Assembly: GCA_030248295.1 (NCBI GenBank)
Contig: JASANH010000239.1
Coordinates: 1-64,000, forward strand
Source: Mesodorylaimus sp. YZB2_4
Lineage: Eukaryota > Nematoda > Enoplea > Dorylaimida > Dorylaimidae
DNA: 64,000 bases
Direction: 5' to 3'
The notes under the pieces are model-generated. The model made no database searches, was not told the origin of the DNA, and saw nothing but the letters and a program-made list of their open reading frames with translations. Both the position numbers and the translations under genes were made by a program. Positions 47,793 through 59,655 of this stretch are shown here, one piece after another. Position 1 is the stretch's first letter; each line of letters opens with the position of its first letter.

Positions 47793-49371
47793 TTTCTGAT
47801 CTGTGTAAATAGTTCGATGTGCAAAATATCTCGCTGGACACAAATTTAAGCTAGTAGTCAATTATCGTGTACGAAAGAATATTATGAAATTACAATATGC
47901 CTAAAATCCGTCAAAGGCTTTTTTAATATAAAAATCACAGAGCTGCTAAAACAGCTTTCAATACTCGTAGCTCAACGTCGGCATCAACAGCTCAACTCGC
48001 AGCTTCCATTCTGCTTTTTTTCTCTCGAAACACAAAATGTAAGCTCTCTCTCGACACTGCCAGGATTTGTAATTTTCAATTTAGCTGTCTTTCTGCTCTG
48101 CAAAAATGGTTTATGGCTTAGTAAAACATTGACATGGAAATAAAACCAGTCAAGGAAAACTCACCGAGGGAGCGTCAAGATTGCAAAAAACCAAAATTTT
48201 AAAGGCACGGCAGGTTTGTTTTATCGGCGCAAAACTGGCAAGCAGATACAGTAAAGAGCAACCACGTGCAGCAGGTACAAAAACAGCACCAAACAGGCAC
48301 ATATGGGGCATTGATTTTGATAGGGCTCACATTTTCTTTTCAACGACACCGTGTTTCAATGGAGAAGACAGAAGAGAAAGAAAGGAAGTCACTCATTGAG
48401 TGAATCATGCACGGAAAGAGATTTTAATTTGAAGATAAAATCACCAATTAGTTATTTGGAAGAACTTCGATGCTGGAATGTGAGGTATTTAATCTGCTCT
48501 CTGAAATAAGTGTCCCTTAAATAGTTCCCCGCCTCGTACACAGTCACAATAAGTGACCATGACCATTGGGCAGTTCCGTCAACCAGTCATGTATCCGACC
48601 GCCTTGGTACTCTAGGTACTAGTCTATTACTGTAGCAGTACACATGAGGGCTACATAGGAAGCAGCACTTATTAGATAGACGACTCTGTGCTATGATGCG
48701 CTGTCACATCAGAGCTTGTGCAGCCCTCGGTGCCCGGTGGTGTAACACGCGCCCGCCACCTACGTCCTGCCAGGTTATCGCCTAAAGAGTTAAGACGCAA
48801 AACTCCCATCAGACGAATCCTTGACGCGCGTAGGTGGCGCCGCGGGGAGCTAACAGACTTCACAAACGTCTCACGCTCACAGCACCCACAGTAGCAGACC
48901 TCTAACTAGTACCCCGTGTCAGACCTTTAGTAGTCTAAGACTGGTGAAACATCACCCAGACTAGGTGTCGTGCCGCTTCTGCCTATCCGTGTGTAACCCT
49001 CGTGCCTGGTAGGCCATGGCGAGTGAAAGAGAGTAATCGATACTTCCCCCCATGGCTGGGAGACGTCAACCTCTCGGGTTAATGTTTCAGCCGTAGGTAT
49101 AGTCGCAAGACTGCCTGCTCCAGTCAGAGTGTTTGTCCCGCCGACTTCGGTCAGCCACCTCCCTCCTGCGCCTGCCAGGCTTGGTTAAACTTGTTAGAGC
49201 AGCCCTGGCTGGGAGACGTCAACGTCGGGATGATGTTTCAGCCGCACGTACATAGTCCCAAGAGTGGCCTGGTCTAGTCGAAGAGTTTGTGACACCGGCT
49301 GCTGGGCTTGGATGCACTTGTACCAGTATCTCCCTCGTGGTATCATGTACAGGAAGTAGTTAGTGTCAGCT

Positions 49372-49765
49372 AATGCATAGCTTGCTCGTTTTGGCTACGG
49401 CTAGACCTACGGCGACCTGTACAGAGTCCCGGGGGGGGGGGGGGGGGAGGTAATGGCTAGACCACACGATAATTCTTAGCAAGTGTGGTTGATGGACTAC
49501 TTGACCACTTCTGCCTATCAGTGTTAGAGTTGCCGCAAGTCGCAAGAGTTGCCAGCTCTGGTCAGGGTTTGTCCCACTGACTTCTGGGCTTGGATGCACT
49601 TGTACCAGTTCCTCCCTCGTGGCATCATGTACAGTAGGTGATCTAGATCAACCCTACTAGCCAAGAATTATCCCGCGGTCTCGCCGTTACCCCCCCCCCC
49701 CCCCACTCTATACGGGTCGCCGTAGGTCAGGCCGTAGCCATAGCGAGCAAGATTTGCAATAGGTG
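49372..49765. repeat. Inverted repeat with a G17 tract opposite a C15 tract
   Basis: The left arm (about 49372-49485) contains GACCTACGGCGACCTGTACAG, then 17 G at 49431-49447, then GATAATTCTTAGCA. The right arm (about 49655-49765) contains the reverse complements with the C run at 49690-49704. Similarity is imperfect but continuous over about 100 bp per arm. Confidence 0.75.
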
Positions 49766-50152
49766 ATATTACGTGGAGATATTGTTTGACGCTAAAAACC
49801 CAGTTCAGGCAAATAAGTCTCCTGACAGTCTCCTGATAATCCCGCGGTCCTACTTCCTGTACGTGGTGCCACGAGGGAGAAACTGGTACAAGTGCGTCCA
49901 AGCCCAGTAGTCGGCGGTCACGGCCGGATCGGTTCCAAATACTTCGGTTCAGTTTTAATTCTAGCTGATAGGTTAGGCTTGGTTCAATTTTTTGGTTCGA
50001 GAGCACTAATTTTTCCTATGCAATTCAGCCTCAACTTAGACCATCATCTGTTTAGTACATCTGTGATACTTTACCCCACACAGCATGCTGCAAAGCAAAT
50101 CACCATCATAGGAAATGAAAAAAGCCACATTTCAAGCTGAATCATGACATTG

Positions 50153-50735
50153 AGTCGTTTTAAAATCAGCAAACTTCCCGCTAGGTATTTGGCGTCAAAA
50201 AAGGAGAGCGGGGCTGACTTTGCAGTTACTGGCTTGGAAACATTTGATGATTACTGCCACAGCAGTCTCTTCAGCTAATCTTTTCCTTGGCCTTGAGCAT
50301 TCTGACTGATCGCAGATTCGTCATTTCCTCTGACTTTGGAGCCCAATATCTCGAGACAGGTAGAAGATACAAACTTTTTGTGATAAGCATTCGATTCCCC
50401 ATCCATTTGCGAACAGCTGATGTGTCGTTGATCGAGAAAGACCGAAAGATCAGTGAGTTATGGCCGATATCGCCAAAGCACTTTCAAAAAACGTTTTTTG
50501 GGATAATCCCGTGAAAATCGAGTGTGCAAAAAGCCTGTCTTAAATTTTCCTCCTCCAAAAATGAATCTGCGACCAGTCAGAATTCTCAAGGCCAAGGAAA
50601 AGATTAGCTGAAGGGACTGCTGTGGCAGGAATCGCCAAATGTTTCCAAGCCAGCAACTGCAAAGTCAGCCCCTGCTCTCCTTTTTGATGCCAAAAACTAT
50701 CGGGAAGCTTTCTGATTTTAAACGTGTTCCGAATA
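50153..50735. mobile_element. Foldback element E with arms of about 180 bp
   Basis: The left arm (50153-50335; AAAATCAGCAAACTTCCCGC, GGGGCTGACTTTGCAG, CTTTTCCTTGGCCTTGAG) is reversed in the right arm (50555-50735; CTCAAGGCCAAGGAAAAGAT, CTGCAAAGTCAGCCCC, GGGAAGCTTTCTGATTTTAA). The central 220 bp are unique in the window. No open frame of note is seen. Confidence 0.8.
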
Positions 50736-51744
50736 CCCGATGCCGAAAGAATTGGCCATGTCAAACTGGCCATGCTTTATCTCAAACTCCTCCTCAGCAT
50801 CAGTGGTGGATTGCGCAACACCAGCTGCTCAGTGTGCCAAAATTGTTCCACCTCTTTCGTTCGGTTTGGTGCCAGGAACCGCCCGTGATGCACTTCACGT
50901 TGCACAGTCATGTTACATGGCAACGTGACAGTGCTGTAGTCAGTCCACGCAGGAGGCACAGCACATGTAACCAAGCCTGGCAGGCGTAGGTGGGGCGGAC
51001 AAAAACTCTGACTGAAGCAAGCGAGGATGTTCATCACATATCGTGCCACATTTCCAAAGCGGATATACGACCTGGCACGATGTCTAGGTCCAGCTGCATG
51101 AAATTGGGATTGAAGCTGACTTACTCGTACAGTACAATGGACACTTCACATGGCCAATTTCTGCAGTGTTCACAAAGGGCAATTAAAATTCTTTACTGAA
51201 AATGAGGTCTGAAAAATCACAGTCAAGCCCTGTCTGTCTTTTTACACCATGCACAGTATAAAAAGGCCAGGTTAGGGAAAAACACTCCATACAAGCTAAT
51301 CATGCCTACCACAAAAGGCATTCCTTAGCATTCCTGCGCGACCAAGCACCAGAAGCATCTTACTATATTTGCTAATAGATATTTAGCTTTCAATACCCAG
51401 CAATAAAAAACCAAACAGAAAATTTTTTGTCCATAGCGATCCCCAGATTCCCCAATGGATCAGAATTCATCATGGATCGATTCCATCCCAGCTGGATTCC
51501 AAGAGCATTCCACTCAGAAGTTCCTGGAATTCACGCGGAACAGTGTGCAATCCACGGTGGAATCCACCATGAACTTTTCAATGAATCCACATGAATTTCA
51601 CCCTGACTCCATCTTCATCCAGCATTAGTAAACCAAGGCGCAATTTTATAAACACCCGTGAACGAATATCACACCTCTGCTCCCTATGGGACCTACATCG
51701 GAACCAACTCCCGCGAAAGACCAATATCATGTTCCCACCGCCCT

Positions 51745-54700
51745 CTATTTGACTGTTTTCTCGCCAGCCACTAGTCTCCAGGAGAATTTGATGAATTTGA
51801 AAAGAATGTACAGGACGAGTGAGAGAATGGCCAGCATAGCAGCCATGACATCCAGGCAATAATATTTGAAAATTGACGACAAATTGGCTGGCAATTTGCT
51901 TCTCATCCACTTGCCCCCTTTGTGCCGCATCACGTGCTCCGACCAGAAAACTGCCTTGTCCATTGCCTTCATCGGCTCGTGAGCCACCATCGAAGCGAAC
52001 TGCTTGGCTTTTGCTTGGATGCTGGAAAAACACTTTCAGTGAGGTCTTGCTATGCTATTCTATTTACTCTGCGGACAAACACTAACCCCCTCAAATAGTT
52101 TCCCCGGGGTAGTGTGTGGTGTCCACAGTGCAGCAGAGAAGAGGGCAGGAGGGAGGGAGGTCTTCGGAAATATGCCGTCTGGTGTGCGGATATGGCTAGG
52201 GCATCAGAGAAACTGTCTCGCGTCATCCAAACTAGCCAGGACCAGGATTCTTGACATGTATGTGCAGATGGGACCATTTTTACAATAAGGTAGGAAATAT
52301 CCTAAATTTAGGGCAGTCAAATCACAATGGTGCAGGATATGACTTGGATATCCTAATATTCAGGACATTTACTAGGTGATTGCGAGACACCCCTGAGACT
52401 TGGCCACGAGCAATAACCCAGGGCACCATTTCTGGTATTTTTTTGAATGAATCTTGTTTATTCTGAGATTTCGGGCATCTCAGCGTGAAATTGGTTTGGC
52501 AACTACGGCAGCATCAAAAGAACACTTATTGGAAACTGGCTAGGTCCCCCCCCCGGACCCTTTTGGCTTCATAATTCCCCGCCCCTCAAATAGTGTTGGG
52601 TGTCCACAGTACAGTATATGTTTTGTCCTAGCCAATGGACATTGTACAGAGAGGGTACAGGGGAGGCAATTTCATGTCTCGGAAAGGTGTCTAAGCTGAT
52701 TTCGAGAATAAAATCATCGCTTAGAGAGTTTTGATGCAGAAATGTGTTTCACATTTCCCCTTTGTAATTTGACTATTCACGATAAGCAAGGTTGAAAACT
52801 GAAAGCATGAATCCAAGGTCATCCCTGTTACTCTCGTGCCTGGTAGGCCATGGCGAGTGGGAGAGTAATCGATCTCCCCTGGCTCGAAAACATCTCTCAT
52901 GTCTCAGCCCGAAGTATGTACAGTATAGTCGCAAGACATACCCTCCTCCGCCTGCCAGCCTGTTTGCATCCCAAAAACCTTACCTTTGGTTGGTCACCAC
53001 TTGATGGATGCTGCTGTAAATCAGATCAGCTGACAATCTCGTTTTGTCCAATCGGACACTGATGCCCTTCGATTCGAACAAGGCAGCACCACTGACTTGA
53101 TCGGCAAACAGGCCCAGGCCCACCATCGGCACCCCGTTCATTATTGCTTCCAGTGCGCTGTTGCACCCGCAATGGCTCAGGAATGCTTTGCATTTCGGGT
53201 GAGCTAAAACAAGAAACCGTGGAGGGGCAGAGGGAAGAATAGTCTATGTGATCTGAAGGTTGTGCAGGAAGATTGGGAAGTCCATCAAGCAAGCGACCTG
53301 GAAATAGTGCAGCATCGAAAATAAATTTTGGATTAGCTGGGGGTGTAATAAAGTAGCAGGGCACGGCGGAGAGCATCCTGGGCTAGATTGCAGCAAATTC
53401 GCACTGTGACCCTGCTATTAGGGAACTGCCGCAATAACAACACTGAGATACAGTAGGTGTGTTATATATCTATAGTGGAACCACAGAAACTATAGACCAT
53501 TTGTTCGAATGGTAAGTTGCAAGGCTGCATCAAAACCCTTCCTCCCACCCCTTCCTTCCAAAACCCTCCCATCCAGCACTTCAGCAAGGACTGTCATTCA
53601 AATTATCTAGGTATCAATAGCATCAAGTGAGCGACCTTTGAAGAAGACAGTATCAAACGTGAACTTTAGATGACCTGAGAAGAAGCAGTTCTGAAGTGGC
53701 AGTGTAAGTGCGTGTTAGAGTGCCCAGGTCGTGGCTTAGCGGTTACGGCGTTGGGTGGGCACTTCCAGGGGAGGGTTCGACTCCCGCCAGGGTAAGAAGT
53801 GATTGCTAAATATGTATTCCTTAGCCCTCGAGTGCGCTGTATAGTGTTTGGCTTTGGATAAAGTATGACATGACATGATTTCCGAGATGGAGCATAGCAC
53901 AATGCTCCTAAAATTCTGTTCCCATGCCATAACGCCTGTGGTCTGCAGACCCAACCAAGTACCATATGCTTTGTCCACTGTTGAAAAACCATGACGTCTG
54001 GTGGCTCCAGCGGTCATTAGAACGTGCCTATGCAGAGCTGCGTGCAGTCTCTTGCATATTAAGTTCTCTCGTCATGTCAATGCATGCACTCATGCCCAGA
54101 GCTAGTTAAAGTTCCATCACGTGCTGCAGCAGAAGAGTAACTAAAACCAGCAGCAAAAACCTGTATTCTCACCCAGCAATTCTCTTTGAGGGAGCCAGTT
54201 GAATCGGTACACCCCCTCGGGTATCTCTTCCACTTGCTCTTTGGACTGCCAAATCACAGAGTACCCATCGGCAGCAATTTTTCTGAAGGCTTCTAGAAAA
54301 GCTTTTCTCGTCTCCAGTGATGCATACTCCAATTTTGCCCCGTGACCCATCGCCACAACCACGAATCCCTTCGCGCCTTTTTCCACAGCTGTCAAAACTT
54401 GATCAGGAATTGGCTTGAATTCGGATAGTACGTGCAAACCACCAACGTGCACCAGGTTCGGGAGTTGAGGCACTGCGTAATCCACTTGTTTGTAAAAGTA
54501 GAAGAATGTCTGAAGTCAGAAATCAGGTTGCTTATACGTAATACTAGGGCAAGAAAATACACTCAAACAAGAGTTTACTGGCTGCTAACTGTGATTAGAA
54601 ACCGTCAAAGCACAAGAGGCCACGAACTGTAGATTCATACCCTCGGAGCGCAACCTCATGAAAAAAGTATTGCGTGTCACTGCTACTCGCAATGACTGCC

Positions 54701-57513
54701 TGCTAATTTTCAGAATGCCAAATCAGGCTCAACGATCATGCCATATTTGGTAAGTGCGTTTTGAAGACAGCAGTGGTGTGAGGATGGACTACAGTAGATG
54801 GGGCGTATGGGATGACCTATGCTTCAAGTTTCAGTAACTGCTTTGTAACAGATTATGTGCAGTGAAGAGATATGTTTCGTGTCTGTCACCCTTCGAGTGC
54901 ATGTATTCTCTCGAGTATAAGTACTGGCTGGTTTAACGCTGTTAAGGGCATATCTCTGGACTTAGAAGTTACCGAGTCCTCTCCAAAATCATTCATATGG
55001 GCGTCCTAAGTTGGGGCAGGTCTCACGATCAGATGAGTGCGAAATCGTCCTGAGCTTTAAAAAAATAGTGCAATCCATACTGTTCAAGCTAGCATAGTGT
55101 ATTTTGCACCCAGTCGAGACATACAGAGCGGTGCTGTCTGCATTAAATCTCGTACAGAATTTCAGATAAAAACAGCTTGACTACTGGCAAAAGTTAGAGG
55201 AGGTTCAAAAATTTAAAAAAAACGCACTTGGCAGGCTCTGCTAAAACGGCACGGAGTGGTGGATGTTTCTTCAACGAGCATAGAAATGGAAACTTTATAT
55301 TTCCTCTCTTCTAAGCAATTACACAGAATTTAGGCTTTAGAACTTCCTTTGTAAGTAATCTTCGCTCCTTTTCCTTCAATACTTTGATGCACATGTCTAT
55401 TCTCCCCATACGCAAAATTCAAAGTGAGAGCTTTGATATTTGAAGCACGCACACAACCGTTGAATTTGGTATATTTGGACAGCCAGGACACCTGCAATAT
55501 GCACCTGACACATTTGTGTACCCACACTCAAGAGAATACATGCACTCTAAGGATGAGAGACACGAAACTTATCCCTTTACTGCACATAATCTGTTACGAA
55601 GCAGTTACTGAAACTTGAAGGCTAGGGTCATCTCATTCGCCCCATCTACTCTAGGCCATCCTCACACCACTGCTGTCTTCAAAACGCACCCGCCAAATAA
55701 GGCATGATCGTCGAGCCTGATTTGGCAGTCATTGCGACCAGCAGTCACACACTTTTTTTCATGAGGTTGCACTCTGAGGTCATGAATCTACAGTTCGTCT
55801 ACATCATTTCCCTTTGTCTTTGTTAGACAGAAACCAGAGTAATCTGAGCAGCCGAGCCCAGAGGAAGACTAGCGCTATGCTAGTGGTAAAAGAGCTGGCC
55901 TCCCTGCTTGCGAGGCCTGACCACATTTTAATTGAAACTGCACAATGCGATGCTTATTCCTTTTCAACATGACATCCCCGAGGCCAATGCACTTGTTTTT
56001 AAACGTCGGTGCAACGCGTGAATACTGGTTAAAAAGAGGGATTACTCACACCCATCAGTCGTTGATTTCACTTCCTCATCACTCAAAAATCTTTCCCCCA
56101 TAAACTTATTGTCGGTTTTCCATATGGATAGTAATCGCTGGGTTTCAGGTCTGAACTGTCCGTATCTTGAATTTGCAGTTACTCCATCCCACCCGATCAC
56201 AGCCACTTACCAAATCAGGTTTAATCATGGAGGCAGTAATATCCTTCACTTGAGGGTAAAACGATGCCAGTCGTATCGAAATCAAAAAGAACGAGACTTG
56301 GTCTACTATGTAACCAAATATCCATAACAGGAAATTGTGCACTCTTTGTAGAAATGTCATCTTTTCGTTATATCCATCCAAGTTTGAACAAAACGGTATG
56401 TAAGACTGGGGAGAGGGCTGTGCATTGCGATAGGTCGAGTGGCGGAGTAAGCACGATGTGGAGACGTAGACGATGACAGGGGCACCAGTCAGTTGGGTCA
56501 ACAGGAAACCACACGGATTGAACAGCTCGTCGATGATGATCAGGTCCCATTTTTGGGATAATACGTCCATGAATTCCTAAAATTCAGAATTTGAAGACTT
56601 TGTGCAAGAATCCATCGCAACCAAAAAACAACCTAGTCGAGTTCAGGTATGATAAAGAATCAAACAGGTTGAAAGTTTTACGCGGGAAATTCGAAATTTC
56701 TTTAATGATGCTGCTTCTGACAGGACAGGCTCTGACGCCAAAAACCAAACAAATATTTGATTTTTAGATCGGAGATACTACACGTTCTCGACTTTCTTTA
56801 AAATTTCAAACTGAGAAGGGCGGGTGCCACTTCAATTCAGCTTTCTTTTGGATTTTTCTTTTTCAGCGCCAGTTTGCATCGTTATTGCAAGAATTTGGTA
56901 TTTTACCGGTTCTGATTAAGAGGCAAGTCGATGCTTATCTCCACCCAGTCCCCCGGGAACTTGTGTTTCCTGGCAAGCAGCTAAAAGTTTTCTGCGCAAG
57001 TCCGACAGGTGGGAACATGAAAAACTTAAACTAGCATTAGCGACAGATTTCAAAAAACTGTTAGAGCAGTTTTAGAAAAAATTTCAGTCACATTTGTTTT
57101 CCCAGCCTTACCTTTTTCTTGCTGGAGAGTATATGCTCGCAAAAAGGCAATGTGACATATGCAAGTATGGACTCGACCCCAGGTACACTAATGACCATCG
57201 TCCAAGGCAGTGTGAACAAGCTAGTTTCATTCTGGTAAACGAACATTTCGTTGAGCCATTTGTCATTCACATATCCGCGAGCTTGCGTCCAGGCGGCCTT
57301 TTTTGGAATGTACGGGTCCTCGACAGCCACTGCCGCCCAGAAGAGCACGTGGTGGCCACGATCGACCAGGGTGTCCGCCAATGGCACCATGCCCATTTTG
57401 TGACTGGGACTAACCATGGACGGAATGATCAAAATGTTACCGCCAATTGCAGGCTTAATTTGCAGAATTGTTGCAAAAAGTAGAAATATCGTTGTTTCAA
57501 GAAAATACGTCAT
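51745..57513 (-). CDS. UDP-glucuronosyl/glucosyltransferase (UGT) 1, complete
   Basis: Minus-strand exons 57513-57112, 56576-56211, 54509-54173, 53203-52984 and 52021-51745 join in frame (1602 nt, 533 aa, typical for UGTs). A signal peptide (MTYFLETTIFLLFATI) precedes the acceptor-binding N-terminal half with the likely catalytic His38 (SPSHKMGMVP). The C-terminal half holds the UDP-sugar site: LPNLVHVGGLHV, WLPQRELLAHPKCKAFLSHCGCNS and GVPMVGLGLFADQ. It then has AVFWSEHVMRHKG, a membrane helix (about 495-520) and a basic tail. The enzyme transfers sugar from UDP-sugar to small lipophiles in the ER lumen. The usual Pro of the P-L-F-x-D-Q motif is Gly, and HGG is HCG, the same in UGT 2. Exon 4 is almost identical to that of UGT 2. 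Confidence 0.93.
52827..52970. mobile_element. MITE family B copy (reverse) next to UGT 1 exon 4
   Basis: Reads GTTACTCTCGTGCCTGGTAGG to CTCCGCCTGCCAGCC. It ends about 12 bases downstream (in gene sense) of the exon 4 donor site. The homologous position in UGT 2 has no such element. Confidence 0.7.
53725..53880 (+). mobile_element. tRNA-derived SINE, copy 5 (UGT 1 intron 3)
   Basis: GTCGTGGCTTAGCGGTTACG (A box), GGGGAGGGTTCGACTCCCGCC (B box), then AGGGTAAGAAG and the tail CCCTCGAGTGCGCTGTATAG with GGATAAAGTATGACATGACA. This is the most complete copy in the window. Confidence 0.85.
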
Positions 57514-59655
57514 TTTTCACAAAAAAATTAGAAGCTAAAAGGATTTGTATTTTTCAAAAGGAAACTGACATTTCCTAATCGAAAAACTAACTCGCCTAGT
57601 AGCTTCAACGAGGAGAAGAATTTCCAGAAGTTAGTTTCAAAGCAACTAAAGCACCTGCAGTCGCCAGCTCGCAAGCATTCTTGCCTCGCCGAGTGCTTGC
57701 TTGGTATCGATCGAAAAGTAAAGTCAACACACGCTCGTGGCAGACGCACGAAGGTAGGAGAGAAGAGAAGAGAAATGCGCCTGAAACACGCCTGGTGCTT
57801 GTTAAACTGGATATCTGACTACTAGTTACACAGGCTGGCTGCCAGTGATTGGAGTGCTGACAGGGCGAAGAAAGATGCTATTGTACAGTATGTAAGAATT
57901 ACAAGGTGCTTGCACTAGCCATGAGCTTTAGTAGCGAAACACTGGACTTGAAACTAGTCTCTGCAAAGTTCAGTGCTGCTGCTTCGGGTGGCTGTCAAGC
58001 TTGAACTTGAAACGTCCTTGGTTTTTTGATTGAGCATGACTTGGCACTCGAAAAGATTGCTCTCTGCTACTGCCGGCATAAGCTACTGCGAGAGGTGCAG
58101 AGGTTGTGTTAGAAATTACCTCGAGGTCAAGGTCAGGAGTCTGTCAAACCCTGATTTATCAAGCACTCAAAAAAAGCTCTGATTTGACCTTGACCAAAAA
58201 GCAACTATAAATTTTTCTAACTTTGACTTTGACACGCACTTCGCGCGTTTTCGACTGTGATGCGCAGGTAGGAGGTCATACTGTAACCGCTAATTTCTCA
58301 TCCTAATCAATTGTTTCAGTGTTTCTGCATATTTTTTGAATTTGTGGAGGACGTGTCTATTCTCAAAGAAACCGGGTTATAACTACTAGTTCTGATTTGC
58401 TTACAATAATGTCTGCGATGTGAAGAAAAATGTTTAAGTTTGAGCGCTTTAAAGTAAAAAGATAGTTTCGGTGGAGGCGAATGAGTTTTGATGCAGAATT
58501 AAAAGGCTAGGTCAAAGTGGATGATTGCCAAGATCGAAGTGGATTTGGCTGTGAGCTACTGCTGTAGATAACGTCTGACTCAAAGTTTTGAATTTTCTTC
58601 AATGACTTTATGGAACACTGTGATACCAAGCACCATCGCTTTTAGTTGTTTTACCGAGTTCAAAGATTTTGTGACAAAGATTCGTTTTTGACATGCTTTT
58701 ATTTTAACTTTATCTTGTCCTTGTTTTATGTGCTGTGCCTCATCAATGGACTGCTAATTTTTTTGGCATAGTAAACTTTAGCATAGCATAGCATAGCATA
58801 GATTCCGTTGTAGAAGCATGTGGAAACGTGGTTTTTCCACTCTAGACTTCACACAGAACTCGGAATGGATCTTCGTATATGGGGCCATTCTGAATCTGCG
58901 TACTGTGGAATCCACTGTGGACTCTGATTTTTCAGAATCTGGGTAGAAACATACTTTGCTTCGAGGAGACATACAGTACATACCATGGGCGAGCATGTCT
59001 CAATGCAGACCTGCTAACTTCTACCAGCTTACCCGCTAGTGAGCGACGCAGTAGAGTCACTGTTACAGACAGAATAAGGTGCAAATCAGTCCAGTCGAAC
59101 CCGAACAGGAGTCATGGGTGGAGTTACCTGCAGGAGATGGGCGGCCGAGAAATGCAGATTGCGGTGCGAAATTTTAAAAAATCTGCTCCCTGTCTGACCA
59201 AAATTTGTATTTGAGTCACATTGTTCAAGCTCATGACCATCTGGATTCCATTTAATGTATGCACAAGTGCACACAATGGGCTTGTAATTTCATGTAGTTC
59301 TCATGGCATACAGTGTTGTGCAGGTTAGCCCCATGGACCATACCTCACCCTCATGACTGTCATTGAAACACGATACTGGAGGCAGAAAACATAACTAGGG
59401 TAGAAAACTGCCTGCGCCACCCCTTCGTACATATGAAGAAGGAAAATTATTGACAGGAGACACATTGTCGCCACTATTTTATTCAGTGAAATTCAGAAAA
59501 TCACATACAAAAAGCTTCTACGAGAACCTTTACCAAATTAGGCACTTCACTAAAATACTTTTAAGCTAGATGGTAACGCATATTTTTATACCCCCCTGGG
59601 GCCACAGGCCCACAAGCCAACAGCACAAAATCAGAATCCTAAACACCATCGCCGT
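57514..59655. other. Intergenic region between the two UGTs
   Basis: No gene is supported. The first 300 bases should include the UGT 1 promoter, but no clear TATA box stands out. A (TAGCA)n microsatellite lies at 58776-58800. Positions 58800-58950 repeat the GGAATCCAC-type words also seen at 40.2 and 51.5 kb. Confidence 0.55.

Larger units (their letters stand above)
47793..51744. other. Four kilobases of repeats between TIMP-like gene 2 and the UGT
   Basis: No gene is supported. Contents I can define: a family B MITE in reverse at 48993-49187; a large inverted repeat with G/C tracts at 49372-49765; a copy at 49755-49840 of the sequence at 47465-47535 (shared AACCCAGTTCAGGCAAATAA); a foldback element at 50153-50735; a truncated family B end at 50966-51020; and a block of GGAATTC/CCATGGATTC-like words at 51430-51600, which also recurs near 40170-40300 and 58800-58950. 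Confidence 0.65.

Noticed and set aside
56050..56137. Extra exon of UGT 1 between exons 2 and 3
   Set aside because: Its length (86 or 88 nt by either donor) breaks the frame. Exons 2 and 3 join directly in phase 0 and align with the family (KPDL then TFFYFYK), and UGT 2 lacks the piece.
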